The notes: generated by a model not told the origin, from the letters alone. A stretch of 64,000 nt of DNA from Symsagittifera roscoffensis (GCF_963678635.1 NC_087063.1:12500368-12564367), one strand, 5' to 3'; positions 9,912 through 20,321 are shown, numbered from the stretch's first letter. Made by a program: numbers and translations.

Positions 9912-11282
9912 CTGGTTGAAAAAATCCCGGCAGACATACTTGAACAGACTCGGGGTAGGAAAAAGAAAGTGGCGTTCAAGGAAGAGGCTGAATACCTGGG
10001 ACTAGGTCAAGAGTCCGGGGAGTGGTCCACGTCCACGGAGGAAGAAGATACTGAAGGAGGAAATTTGTCCGGGGAGTGTGAAATATGGGATGAGGACTCT
10101 GATGAGAGGAGCGACAATCAGGATAGTCTCTGCATGATATTGGCAGAAGAGAAGATTAGACACCGCGACAGGGAATTACAAACAGATCCGTCCTCAGGGA
10201 CGTACAACTTGGACGTACAGGAAGTACGAGGAGGTGAAGAACTTGAAAGAATTGCAGTTTCGAGGAAACCATTCAGGGAACTATCATGCAACTCAAATGT
10301 CAGAACAAATCTGATGCCAGACGATGATATGAAGATCGTAAAGAGGATAGTATGCGTGCAGCTGAATGCTGACATCCACAACCCTGGGGAAATGAATGGA
10401 CAGATCATGGCACTGAAGGAACATGTCAAGGCGAGATATAGGCTGTCGGACCTGATAAGAGCCCAAAAGAATGACAAGATGACAAGTAACCTCTCCAAAT
10501 GGATCCGAACGGGGTCCAAGGAGAAAGGGGAACTTGAAGAAGACAGCTACAAGATCCTGAGCCAGTTCTACAAAGAAAGGAAAGATTTACTCTATGACAC
10601 AGCTGACGGGGTGGTAGCATGCAAGAGAAAAGACGAGGAGAAGATATTACACAAGCACAACCTCATCATATTACCACAATTGTATCAGACAGAGGTGCTG
10701 TTCAGATCGCACGATCAGATGGGGCACCAGGGGATAGACAAGGCGCAACAAAGAATACTTCACGGGTTCGATTGGGCAGGATTGAGGAAAGCTTGCGAGA
10801 GGTGGGTGAATGCATGCCTGGCATGCCTGCAAGTGAAAGACCCAAGGAAGATGAAATTCCCACTCAAGTCGGTGGAAAGCTCGGAATTTAATGAAGTGGT
10901 GCAGATAGACCATCAAAAGATCTACATGACGGAGTCGGGGTATAACCAGATACTGGTTATAATTGACCACTTCACAAAGCTGGCAGAAGCGGTGCCGTGT
11001 CAAACAGCTTCGGCAGAGGAGACTTGTGACCACTTGATAACCCATTGGATATCGAGGTATGTTTGTCCAATGACTTTTCAGTCAGACAACGGCAAGGCCT
11101 TTGTGGGGGACTTGACTGAAGAATTAATGAAGAGGTCACACATTGCTCAAGCACACTCAATGACTTACCATCCTCAGACCAACGGGCTGGTAGAGAGACA
11201 GAATAGAACGTTGGCGAATATGCTGAGGGTATACTGCTCAAGGTACATGACAGACTGGGATAAATATCTGCCGCAATCGTAG
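9912..11282 (+). pseudogene. pol: Acidic tether and integrase core
   Basis: The first 150 codons are a Glu/Asp/Ser-rich tether carrying two SGE peptides encoded by the recurring TCCGGGGAG word. Integrase follows: HHCC zinc domain (HDQMGHQGID with CLACL), then the DDE core with QIDHQK (10905-10922), QSDNGKAF (about 11083-11106) and GLVERQNRTL (about 11189-11218). All three acidic residues are present. A one-base deletion at about 11276 ends the frame at 11282. Relative to F there are several substitutions near the zinc domain. Confidence 0.87.
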
Positions 11283-11745
11283 GGGCATACAACAGTACTC
11301 AACACTCAACAACGGGCATCAGTCCTTTCATGATGTTGACAGGCAGAGAGAGAGAGAGAGCAATGCCCCTGACATTCTTTTACCCGGAATATGAAGTGAA
11401 GAGGACGTCGCCTCAAGCTTACGTGAAAGAAGCGATCAGGAGACAGCAGGAAATAAACGAGCTATGCAGGAGGAACACTGCGCAAGCACAAATGAGACAG
11501 CGCAAGAAATATGATGAAAGGATATTACAGTCGAAGCCATATGAGGCGGGCCAGTACGTGTGGGTTTTCCAGAATGTCATACCGCCCAAAGGGACGAAGA
11601 AACTACTCGAGAAATGGAGAGGACCATTCATGATAACGGAAGTACATCAACAAGGACGGTTCTACCGCTTGAGTACTGGGCGAGCAGCACATTATGAAAA
11701 TCTGAAGCCTCATGTCCCATCCCCAGAGGACTGGTGTATGACAAG
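11283..11745 (+). pseudogene. pol: Integrase C-terminal domain with GPY/F module
   Basis: Same protein as the preceding entry in a shifted frame: HSTTGISPFMMLTG, then YPEYEVKRTSPQAYV, a helical segment and the GPY/F module WRGPFMITEV near 11615-11645, typical of Ty3/gypsy integrases, followed by RAAHYENLKPHV. A run of GA dinucleotides at 11344-11360 adds two codons relative to element F. A further indel near 11740 shifts the frame again. No chromodomain is present. Confidence 0.82.
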
Positions 11746-12301
11746 GACATGGAGGGACTCGAGTACCTACTGGTGGAGCCAGCATGTGAAGTGAACGAAA
11801 AAGGCATCAGAGAGAAAAATGATGGCAATGAGAACTTGAGTTTGGATGACAATGAAAAAACAGAAGCGGACTCTGAAGCGGAATCTTTTGTGGAAGAAGA
11901 CTGGAACGATCCGGAGCAAGGTGAGGTGCCGAAGTGGACAGAACCAGACTTATCAATACCAGCGGGGACAAGGAGTGGCAATCGCAAACGAACAGGCATG
12001 AGGTAGAACAGGTACTGGGACGATTTCCTGATTGATAAGATACAGCCCGACGACCTAGGCAAAGAACTACTAAGTGTGGGCGAACTGGCGGCAGATGATG
12101 AATGGCAAATCATCAATGATAATGAACACTACCCACAGGAAGACTACTCGACACCGGAGTGGGAGACGGATTTGGAAAAAGAGCGAGATAGAGAGGAGGG
12201 AGAATACGAACCTGAGGATATTAGAATGGATGCGCGATGTCAAGAACGGAAGCGACGAATGACAAAGCATACAACAAGTTGACATATAAGCGGGAAAGCA
12301 C
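11734..12301 (+). pseudogene. Acidic linker between integrase and macro-like domain
   Basis: Frame 11734-12006 and its continuation to 12282 encode a Glu/Asp-rich, probably disordered segment (EPACEVNEKG, EEDWNDPEQGEVPKW, GNRKRTGMR, DDFLIDKIQP). The matching region in F lies in the same frame as pol, so this is the normal continuation of the polyprotein. TAG at 12004-12006 replaces a phenylalanine codon. The cluster of conserved short peptides in an otherwise acidic stretch suggests docking or cleavage sites, but no function is known. Confidence 0.7.
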
Positions 12302-13027
12302 ATGAAAACGGAGAATCCTCTCTTCGGCTGGACGGCAACAGACAGGCCGCTCGACATTCCGCCAGATAATTCAGACCCAGCATCATCGACGGGGACTTCG
12401 ATAAATATTTTTGTCCGGGGAGTGGGGGTAGGACTTACCCACACCGAAAATTTAATGATAAAGAAACTCAGGGAAGTGAGAGAAACGAGCGGACTGGAAC
12501 TGGATGGGGAGGAGGCCGAGCCTACCATAGGACGGAATTTCAAAACGAAGTTTGAAATACCAAACGAATACTCGTAAAATATCCTGATTACGGATAGTGA
12601 CTTCATTCTGTCAGACAGGACTAGCGCAATCTGTATCACGGCGGACATGAGTTTCAAATCAAGACTGGAGGCTGACTTCAAGAGAGAGTACCAGAACGTG
12701 GAGTTTCTGTTTAGACAGAGACCGGGGCTGGGAGGAATGGCTGCGCTTCCACCATCAGTAGCACAAGTCCCGGTCAAATACCTGTGCTTCCTAGTGACGA
12801 GGGTCAATGACAGGAACACGATTGATCCTGAACACGTGATGTTGGCACTAACAAGACTACGAAACTTCATGATTGAAAGAAGGATAACGGAGGTCTCAAT
12901 GCCGGTGTATGACCCAAACAGGGGCAAATTGAGCCCAAGGGAATTGTACGCTAGCCTACATGTGGTCTTCGCGGAAACGGAGATAATGGTACATCTTCAT
13001 AAGAAATACTACTTGAGCATCGCCTGA
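12302..13027 (+). pseudogene. Macro-domain-like C-terminal tail of the polyprotein (one nonsense codon)
   Basis: Encodes INIFVRGVGVGLTH, then a region with the order of elements of a TARG1/OARD1-type macro fold: AICITADMSFKSRLEADFKR, QRPGLGGMAALPP, VKYLCFLVTRVNDR, a helix (HVMLALTRLRNFMI), ITEVSMPVYDP and VVFAETEIMVHLHKKYY. The usual GxG and GCGLD loops that bind ADP-ribose are replaced (FKSRL; VYDPNRGKL), so binding or catalysis is doubtful. TAA at 12575-12577 interrupts it where F has GAA. The stop at 13025-13027 matches the stop in F. Homology is inferred by eye; related copies are in F and CB. Confidence 0.6.
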
Positions 13028-13252
13028 GTCGGGTACACGGGGGTCTCGAGTTGGGTATGAGGGGAGGATCTCGAGTTAGGTGTGGGGGTACAAAACAGGT
13101 AAAAGGATCTTAAAGGTGATTGGTATGACAATTAAATATTAAATGATTGATGGTGTTAAAACATAAAATGAATATGCATGCTTTTAGAAAATTTCCAATT
13201 GAACTGTTTTAGTAGGACGAAAAGGAAAGGGTTTTAACTATAGAGGCAAGAG
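13028..13252 (+). other. Spacer between macro tail and ORF2, with splice donor
   Basis: About 225 bp without a gene. ACAAAACAG/GTAAAAG at 13091-13105 corresponds to the better donor ACAG/GTAAG in element F. The acceptor seen in F is missing here because the deletion that removed the ORF2 N-terminal half starts within this spacer or its downstream exon. Confidence 0.5.
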
Positions 13253-14299
13253 TTGGAAGGGTCGGATGGAGAAAAAGAAGTCGAATCAGTGATGATAACG
13301 GCAACGCCCCCAAGTAAAGACGTGAGGTCTCGCAAGAGGAAGAGAGAGGTGGAGGGATTGGGTAGTCCTTCAGCGGATGCGGTCTCGGAGAAAAACTTGA
13401 GAGAGACGGTCCCCATGGTTCTGGCACGATGGAAGACAGCAGCCTACAAGAGTAGCTACGAACCAAGGAAACTGCTCGAGGTAGAAAGAGAGATGGAGAT
13501 CCCCACCAGCTCAACAACGGAAGAAGACTTCAAGCCTCAGAGGACAAAAATGAAACGAAGTTCGACGAGCGGGCAGACATGGGAAGTGGACGTCGGCAAA
13601 GAATGGGTCTCAAATGAACATGAGGCCACTGGGAAGCAAGTGACTAGCGATCCTCTTGAGAAGAATAAAACAAGGAACACCTCCCGACCGTGGTGGGTGG
13701 CCCTGGAAACATTGAAGGAATTGGAAGATTGCCTAAAAAAGCTCGACAGTGGAGTGTCACCCAAACGACGCAACTGGGCTACCCAGCAGAAGGCTGACAT
13801 CAACAAATTGGAATTGGGGAGCCAACTGAAGAGAACTTGGCAGAACTTGTTGAGGGATCATTTCGAAGAAGCGATGAGAACATCCTCATCGGCATCGCCA
13901 TTGATGGCGAATCCCTTCATTACAACCGCAGGACAATTGATGTTCGCGTGGAGCCTGGTGGAAATAGAGTTAGAGTCACTGACGTCGTATGATAAGTTGA
14001 AATTGGGAGGCAAGAATCTGGAGTTGTATCAAGTGCTGACGCAACACGTTGCTAGGGATAACTCAGGCTTGAGTCTGGCAAGGAGGAAAGATGCTACCTG
14101 TTTCTTGAGGTGGATAATGTCGATGATGACTGATAGTGCCATCCTAGCATGTCACCAAAGAGCAATCGGAAGCAAGACGGTGGAAAGGAGAGTCTCGGCA
14201 GTCATCTTGAACGTATACCAGAGTACTGGGATAGAAAAGGAGGATGGTCCCAGGCAGTCTCTAGAGAGCCACAGGAAGTTAGATGAGATACGGAGATAA
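13253..14299 (+). pseudogene. ORF2 remnant, central region (N-terminal half deleted)
   Basis: Open 348 codons. It begins with a charged region whose KRKREVEGL matches AKRKRVEEVM of CB ORF2 near 25375, followed by helices with conserved spots (LARRKDATCFLRWI here, CAKRRDALCFIRFL in CB). Compared with CB ORF2, everything upstream, including both SGNH-like segments, is missing, so about 5-6 kb was lost between macro tail and this point. No known domain recognised. Ends at a frameshift near 14290. Confidence 0.65.
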
Positions 14300-15600
14300 G
14301 TTCGAGGAGAAACACGACGTACACCGTAACTTGGCCTCGTCAGGAGAGTAATTGAAACCCAACAAAAAGGGAGAGTACCAGTATGTGTCTGGGGTGATGG
14401 GGATGGCATACAACCCTTTCCTAGACTCGGAAGCCGGAGGCGCTCACAGAAACTACGAGGTGGCGGAGCTGCTGAAGTTCTGGACAGAGAAGATTGTGGA
14501 GATATACACTGTAGAGAGAGAGAGAGAGACCTAGCTTAGGTTTGATTCTCGAGAAGACACCAGAAGTAATAAGTGTGCCGCGCTCAAGTAAAAGAGTCGA
14601 ACTGAAGATGGGTAACGGGAATGGCATGTTGGTCACGAATCTGGGAGTGGCGTGGAAATTGCTGAGGCCCTCCTGGTGTCCACATCCCCATGCGAGCCTG
14701 ATCGAGGAAGTCACAGAGCGAGTGAGACTAGCACGAGCAGAGGATGAAGATCTGGCGACATTGAGTATTGTGCATAGACTGATCCTGCCTCAGGTGAAGG
14801 AGTCAAGTGAAGTGACGAGTAGACTAGGGTCGGTGAAGAAAATGGAGCCGGGCAGTTGTCTTGATTCGACGTGTGGAAATGGCGAACACACCTGCGATGG
14901 ACGGTCATGCGTCAGGATACATTCCTTCCAGAAAGAAGACCTAGTCACCTGGTTTGAAGACCATACCGAAAGGGAGAAGAGTGAAATACAGATAGTCGCT
15001 GAGTGTTACGCGAGTACCACTGTGAACCTAGCAGCAGCAGCTCTGGGATTCTTCTCAAGAATGTGCAGTCTCCAGTCTCTGGAGAGGCTAGAGTCAGAAC
15101 ACCACTTGGTGACCGCGTTGAGCGTGGAGTCATGGCCCGGGGTATTGCAAGTGACCCAGAAACATATCAAGAGCTGGAAGGTTGGACTTGAAGCGGAAAT
15201 GGGATTTCCCATGAGCGAAGCCTATGGTCTGTCTCTAAATGCGAAGTCCTTAGTGGGGTCAGTGATGGCCAACCTATGTGGCAGCCACTATCCATTACAC
15301 ATGGCGATGGTGGAAGTATCCAGCCAAAGGGTATTGATAGACAAAGCCTTCTCAGTGCCAAAATGCGTAAGACTGGCTCGGATGTCGCATCACTCACATA
15401 AGCTGTTGAGTAAAATCCGAGGGACAGTGCCGAAAGAACAGAGGGACGACTTGAGTGAAATCTGGGGGGAAGAACTTCTGGGTTTGGAAGGTGAAAACAC
15501 AAGTGACCACGAGAGACAAAACGTAATCGGGGAAACCTATGGTTGGTGCCCCAAACCTGGAAGAGATCGACGCGATACACGAGAAAATGATGGAACTTGA
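14300..15600 (+). pseudogene. ORF2 remnant with C-x4-C-x4-H-x-C-x4-C motif
   Basis: Two frames of one protein, joined across a GA microsatellite at 14513-14529 that causes the shift. The first part (to 14534) has YQYVSGVMGMAYNPFL, matched in CB by YSYVSGIIGIAYNPFL. The second (14542-15600) has LLRPSWCPHPHAS, then the cysteine/histidine motif SCLDSTCGNGEHTCDGRSCV at about 14853-14912 with the same spacing as in CB, then AFSVPKCVRLARMS. The motif could bind zinc. The downstream part is predicted alpha-helical by its heptad-like pattern. Function unknown. Confidence 0.65.
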
Positions 15601-16446
15601 GCCTCTCCTAGAAGCCTCGGGAGAACGCAATCTTAGGAGCATCGACCTCACAAATGGGGATTGACCATGCCACTGTCTGGCGCAAACAGTGTGGTACCCC
15701 GATCACGCGAATCTCTGCCTGATCTGGGATGTGGAGAAAATCAGGTCGTTGGGACTGCCCGATCATCAGCAAAAGGTGACCATATTGGTGGTTAGCACGA
15801 TGCTGGCCCTAGGATGGATTGAAGAAAATGTAGCAAAGTATCGGGAATCGAAGACGCCAACGGCAGATTCGATTTACGCGATAGATAACAGCAGGAGACT
15901 TGAGTTGTTTGAGACCGCATGCAAGGTGTTCGCCATACCAATGGAAGTCAGACACGTATGGAGCCGCTTAAGGTTCTTTCCTTGATTTCGAGCGACGTTA
16001 ACGTCCTGGTTATACATGGTAACGAAGGATCATATGAGGAAATATCAAGAGGAATATCGACAGTTCCAGGCCGAGATAGGACCGGAGGCCTTCAGGAGAC
16101 CTCTGCTGACCCATCGAAATGCGATCACGACGGGGTGGAAAAGAGTTGGTAGAGTATCCAGAAACAACACCAGAGCGAGGGAGTCGATAGTAGAGGAAGA
16201 CCTTGGCAAAGAATGTAAGCCTGAGTCTTCACAATTCCTTCTGTTTGAACCGAGAGTCGAAGGTGAAGAGTTTACCCAATCAAGCGAAGAGATTGCAGGA
16301 GCAAAGGGATTGGATGCGATCCTATGAACAGCTGAAGGCTTGGGAGGAGATCGTGATCAGCTCCGATGATGAAGACGCACTATTGAAACAGATCACGGTG
16401 TCAAATATATCTGGGTCTGGTACCTCGAAGGCGAAGAACACGAGGT
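15601..16446 (+). pseudogene. ORF2 remnant, C-terminal region
   Basis: Frames 15689-15985, 16016-16327 and 16203-16448 together match the ORF2 C-terminus. Conserved patches are WYPDHANLCLIWD, LTSWLYMVTKDHM, LLTHRNAITTGWKR and a Ser/Asp-rich tail (ISSDDEDALL). TGA at 15983-15985 replaces a tryptophan codon. The THRNA(I/V)TT patch is among the best preserved pieces between families, hinting at a functional site near the C-terminus. Family not recognised. Confidence 0.65.
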
Positions 16447-17617
16447 GATTCGGTGGCTCAAAAGGGAATTCTAGAGTCTTGAGTTTTGAGAGGGAAGGGG
16501 CTCGAGGGTGAACTCGGATGAAATCTGGGTTCCACCGAAAAAAAATTTTAACAAATGGGATATTGTTATTAATATGCTATATCTATTATATAAATCAAAA
16601 TGCTGCATGACCATTTCCTGATTGAAAAGGACAAAAGAAATTTTAAATTACTAGCTTAAAAAGCGAAAATTCACAGGTGCAGGTGTGTGCAGATTTTGAT
16701 AACTATTGTTTAGCGATAGTGTGAAAATTTTACATGTTTGTGAATTTTGGGGTGTAGATAAACTTAAGTCTGCTGCAAACTTCTGTAAATGACCACTGGC
16801 ACTGTATCTTGAGTAACACTCAACATTCTGGGGATTCACTGGCAGATGGCGACACGCGATGAGGACATCGGTCTTGAGTCCGGGGAGTATGTGCCAGTCG
16901 GTCATATCTGGAAGTTTGAACTTGAGGGACACGAATATACGTGATTTTGGAGTGAAGTTTAATTTTTCAAAAATTCGAATGGAGCCTGTCATGCTCAGTT
17001 TTCTCGCGACAACTGAAAACACAAAATGAGAAATCAGAACGACCGAATTAACACTTGCGGGAAAGTTGTCAAATATATACAGTGGGAAATCGCTATTCGC
17101 AATTTCCATCGTAGAAAACTAGAGTAGGGCTGTCCTATCTGATATAGGATACCAAATGAACACGAGAGCAGACCAACTGGACCAGTGTGAACCTTCAACG
17201 GAAAGGCGGACAAGTGAAGTCTCCCAATGGTCCAGAATCAAAACTATATTCTTGAGTTAAAACTTACTTCCCTTGATTGGGACTCATCGTTAGAAAACTT
17301 CTTGAGTTATATTTGATTATATTTATGCCAGAGTCGTTAATTAGTTTAGTTACTCTGTGTCTCAAGCGTGCTGCTATGTAAATACCAAAATTAGTTTTCT
17401 CGAGTGTGTTTTATGATTGTTATGTTGAGATAAGGCGAGTTTTAGGTTGATCCATCTGAAATGGATCAAAGTTCCACTGTCTAATAAAAAATAACTTAAC
17501 GGATTGTTCCGACCCTGTTTTTCATGGCGTTCGTGTATTTTGGGTATTTCGAGACCTAAGTATGGGAACGTTCTTATTTTCTAGAGTGGGGGGATATTTT
17601 GGTAGTAGCCTTTAAGC
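16447..17617 (+). other. 3'UTR of element A
   Basis: No ORF of substance. It contains a conserved 61-nt hairpin (separate entry), a short hairpin GATCCAT-CTGAA-ATGGATC at 17449-17467, AATAAA at 17483-17488 and a G-rich purine tract AGAGTGGGGGGA at 17583-17594. The same elements in the same order are found on the minus strand at 43126-44289 and 50177-51341. Because AATAAA lies upstream of the TGTAAC...GTTACA segment, the true LTR may start further upstream than annotated. Confidence 0.6.
16838..16898 (+). promoter_or_regulatory. Conserved 61-nt hairpin in the 3'UTR
   Basis: ACTGGCA (16838-16844) pairs with TGCCAGT (16892-16898). The loop carries a small GATG/CATC stem and TGAGTCCGGGGAGTATG. 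Copies at 18494-18554 (plus), 43841-43901 and 50893-50953 (minus) have the same length and the same paired ends, although the loop sequence has drifted. Conservation of pairing and length suggests an RNA signal such as packaging, export or stability. Confidence 0.5.
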
Positions 17618-17778
17618 TGTAACGGCTTCTAGTCTCATGTCGCAAGCGAAACGGATTGGCTCCGACCGTTTTTGAGTCAGAAAAACACAAGAGATAGTGT
17701 CCCTGACTCTTGAGCCAATGGTTATAGGGCCTATTTTTCTTAAGCCTCATATGTGACCGAAGTAGGCGACTGTTACAA
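17618..17778 (+). repeat. Terminal segment of the family-1 3' LTR (TGTAAC...GTTACA, 161 bp)
   Basis: Starts TGTAAC and ends GTTACA, a perfect 6-bp terminal inverted repeat. About 90 percent identical to 42966-43125 and 50017-50176 on the minus strand, and in all three the homology ends exactly at GTTACA. It is followed here by an ORF2 fragment and elsewhere by the CB leader, so GTTACA is a true element end. The start is uncertain because homology between copies continues upstream. Confidence 0.45.
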
Positions 17779-18137
17779 CCCTTATTGACTCATCGAAATG
17801 CATTCACAACGGGTTGGAAGAGAGCTGGTTGGGTGTCTAGAGATAATACCATGGCGAGGGAGTCAATATTAGAAGAAGACTCGGCGAAGAATGTGAGCTT
17901 GAGCCTACACAACTCCTTTTAAACCGGGATTCTAAAGTGAAGCTTGCCGAGCCAGGCGAAGAGATGGCAACAGCAGAGGGATCCTACGATCAACTGAAGG
18001 CTTGGGAAGAGATTGTGATCAGCTCTGGCGATGAGGAAGCGCTATTGAGGCAGATCACAGTGTCGGACGTATCAGGACCTAGCACCTCGAAAGCGAGGAG
18101 CACGAAACGAACAGGGAGCTCAGTGTCGGTTTCTTGA
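17779..18137 (+). pseudogene. Second ORF2 C-terminal fragment after the element A end
   Basis: Matches 16101-16446 (THRNA patch to the Ser/Asp tail QLKAWEEIVISSGDEEALL) with clear divergence. It starts in mid-gene directly after GTTACA at 17778. It is either the 3' remainder of an older family-1 element into which A inserted, or the second unit of a tandem duplication (period about 1,678 bp). Several indels break the frame; the longest piece is 17937-18137. Confidence 0.65.
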
Positions 18138-18594
18138 GTCTTGAGAGGGAAAAAAGGGCCGCTTGAGTGTGAAATCGGATAAATTCCGAGGTCATGGAAA
18201 AGAAATTTTAATGAACCAAAGTATTGTTATTTATATGCTATATCTATTAAATGAACCAAAATGCTGCATGACAATTTTCTGATTGGATAAAACAAAAGAA
18301 ATTTTAATCATTAGCTTAAAAAGTGGAAGTTTAGGGTGCAGGTGTATGCAGATTTTGATTGCTGTTTAGCGATACTGTGACAATTTTGCATGGTTGTGAG
18401 TTTTGGGGTGTAGATAAAGTTGAATCTGTTGCAAACTTTTGTAATTGACCACTGGCACTGTGTCTTGAGCAACACTCAACATTCTGGGAATTCACTGGCA
18501 GATGGCGACAGGCGATGAGGACATCGGTCTTGAGTCCGGGGAGTATGTGCCAGTCGGTCATATTCGGAAGTTTGACCTTGAGCAACACAAGAAA
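18138..18594 (+). other. Second 3'UTR copy, cut off by element CB
   Basis: Homologous to 16470-16935. Includes the 61-nt hairpin at 18494-18554 with TCCGGGGAGT at 18535-18544. Homology to the other 3'UTRs stops at about 18593, exactly where TGTAAC of the minus-strand element CB begins, so CB inserted into this 3'UTR or a rearrangement joined them. Confidence 0.6.
18494..18554 (+). promoter_or_regulatory. Conserved 61-nt 3'UTR hairpin, second copy
   Basis: ACTGGCA 18494-18500 pairs with TGCCAGT 18548-18554; internal GATGAGGACATC and the TCCGGGGAGT word are kept. Same length as the copy at 16838. Confidence 0.5.
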
Positions 18595-18753
18595 TGTAAC
18601 ATTCGCCCGGAAGATACATATCGACGGAGAACAAAACTAAGTCCTAAGACGACTGGCTAACGTCTAAACAGAGCTTTGCATGCTTTTCACCGTCTCTACC
18701 AAGCCAGTACTTTCGGTGGTCTTTCTAACATCGGGTCGACAAAAAAAGTTACT
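18595..18753 (-). repeat. Putative terminal LTR segment of element CB (159 bp)
   Basis: Plus strand reads TGTAACATTCG...GTTACT, so on the element's strand it ends CGAATGTTACA, the same end as the family-1 segment at 42966 (TGTAACATTCG on plus). Length (159) equals that of the family-1 segments (160-161), but the interior has diverged beyond recognition. Identification rests on ends, length and its position at the breakpoint with the preceding 3'UTR. Confidence 0.35.
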
Positions 18754-20321
18754 GCTTTCGTCTTCGGTCAAAACACTCAAATTAACTTAACTACATGCAG
18801 AAATAGTGAGCTCATGGCTGGGTCTCAGTATCCCCAGACCACGAGGTCACTCCTAAAAACAGGGCTACTACTATTTATTGAATTATTATTGTTTTTGTTC
18901 AGTAGACAAAAATCATCATCTCCATCGAAGATGGATCAACCCTTTCCCCAACTCCTAGCTTCTCATCTTAGTAGAATGAATTCGGATGTTAATTAAATTC
19001 AATTCAGGACATGACAGGAAGCTAAAAGTTTATATAAAATGATAAAAGTTTCAGTCCCAAAACTCCTCCGGATTCTCGAATCCACTGAATCAAGCACGTT
19101 ATGCTTGATTTCTCAGTAATCAGGAAGGCTGGTTTCCACCCCTCACTGTTGTTAGCAACTGCCTTGCAACTATTGTAGCGACACAATAGTTGCAACTCGG
19201 AGTGGTCTTCTGTTTGTCACTGTTGTTTTTCTATCACAATCTTCGTTGTTTTCGTCAGTGCAACTATCGTTGTTGTGTTGCTTTTCAGCTCTTCTGCCAA
19301 AATGGCCGTTTTTGACGTTTCTGAGAATTGTTACGTCATCACTTCGAAAATTTAAAATTTCAAAATACCAGAATATCTTGACCTTCACCGTTCTACTAAT
19401 CATCCGAGTAACGTCGTTAATCCTTCAAAATCACAAACTTGGAAGGTTCGCTGCTAAAAATTCCTAGACTGCAGAGATTGCATTTTGTCCATTCTGGTCG
19501 AATGTCACATACTCCCCGGACAGTCCGGTCAATGTCCTCATTGAATCTCGCAATGCTCGTAAAATAGATACAGTGTCATCGAACAGAATTTATAACATGC
19601 ACGAAGTTACTTTTATCCACGTCACACCGACTCACTGCAGAATATAAATGGCATCATACTACATCACTATAGCCTTCAAATTCTTTCATTAATCTGCACA
19701 TTGAGGATTTGACCTAAGATAAAACATATTTTCCGACTTCCAATGTCAATGTCTTGATTAAAAACTTTTTCTCTTAGATTTAAAAGGTGTTGGTTTGCAG
19801 GACAGTCCTGCCAACCAACAAGCTAAAATTATCGTACTATGCTTTTTCTCTTCGGAAATCTTGCTTGTTATTGTCCTGAATACTAAAACTAGGAAACTCT
19901 GTGGTTAGAAAGAACAATGAAACAATCTCCCTCTTCGAGAGATTACCCAAGCCTTTCATGTCACCACAAAGTGATCAGTTCTCCTAGCTGATTAAAAACA
20001 GTCACGTAGGCTGGAATATTTAAATATACTCCTTCACTCAAGCCTTTCTAAATAAATAGTAAGTAAGTGTCTCTAAAGCCACTCAACTAAAATCAAAATG
20101 CAAATTTATAAATGCATCAATTTCAAAACTCAACTAAATGTTTCAGTTTTCAATTACAACTTGCTTGCTTGGTTTCTCACTTGAGTTTTTTTACACACAA
20201 TTCTGAGTTTTAACTTTTCCTTCATCACTCCTTTGTTTTCTTCTTTTTTCGTCGTTTAGAAGTTCTAAAACTTCTAAATTCTTCTTATTTCGTCTCGTTT
20301 TGCATCTCGTTTGTCGGCCAT
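18754..20321 (-). other. 3'UTR of element CB (distal copy)
   Basis: Non-coding. On the minus strand, ORF2 end, then the conserved CCGGGGAGTATGTG word (plus-strand CACATACTCCCCGG at 19507-19520), a 13-bp stem at 19164-19195, a block at about 19050-19140 resembling the leader near 41817-41890, a hairpin TCCATC/GATGGA at 18921-18935 and AATAAA (TTTATT on plus at 18874-18879). Order of hairpin, poly(A) signal and terminal repeat is the same as in family 1. Confidence 0.55.
19164..19195. promoter_or_regulatory. Perfect 13-bp inverted repeat with 6-nt loop
   Basis: TTGCAACTATTGT (19164-19176), loop AGCGAC, ACAATAGTTGCAA (19183-19195). In the CB 3'UTR between the CCGGGGAGT word and the poly(A) signal. 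A structured RNA element, or a binding site, is possible. Confidence 0.5.

Larger units (their letters stand above)
5023..17778 (+). mobile_element. Element A: decayed Ty3/gypsy element, family 1
   Basis: Contains in order Gag, PR, RT, RNase H, IN, acidic linker, macro-like domain, truncated ORF2, 3'UTR and a terminal repeat ending GTTACA. It is closest to element F on the minus strand. The 5' end is missing at 5023, where E0 abuts. At least ten nonsense codons or frameshifts, a 690-bp replacement between gag and PR, and loss of the ORF2 N-terminal half make it a dead copy. Gag and pol sit in one frame in the family consensus, since no programmed frameshift site is seen in the best copy. Confidence 0.85.

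Noticed and set aside
14513-14534. Short hypothetical ending in ERERET as a separate gene
   Set aside because: It is the GA microsatellite at a frameshift inside ORF2.
16838-16898. Hammerhead ribozyme in the 3'UTR
   Set aside because: No CUGAUGA...GAAA core; only a simple hairpin is present.
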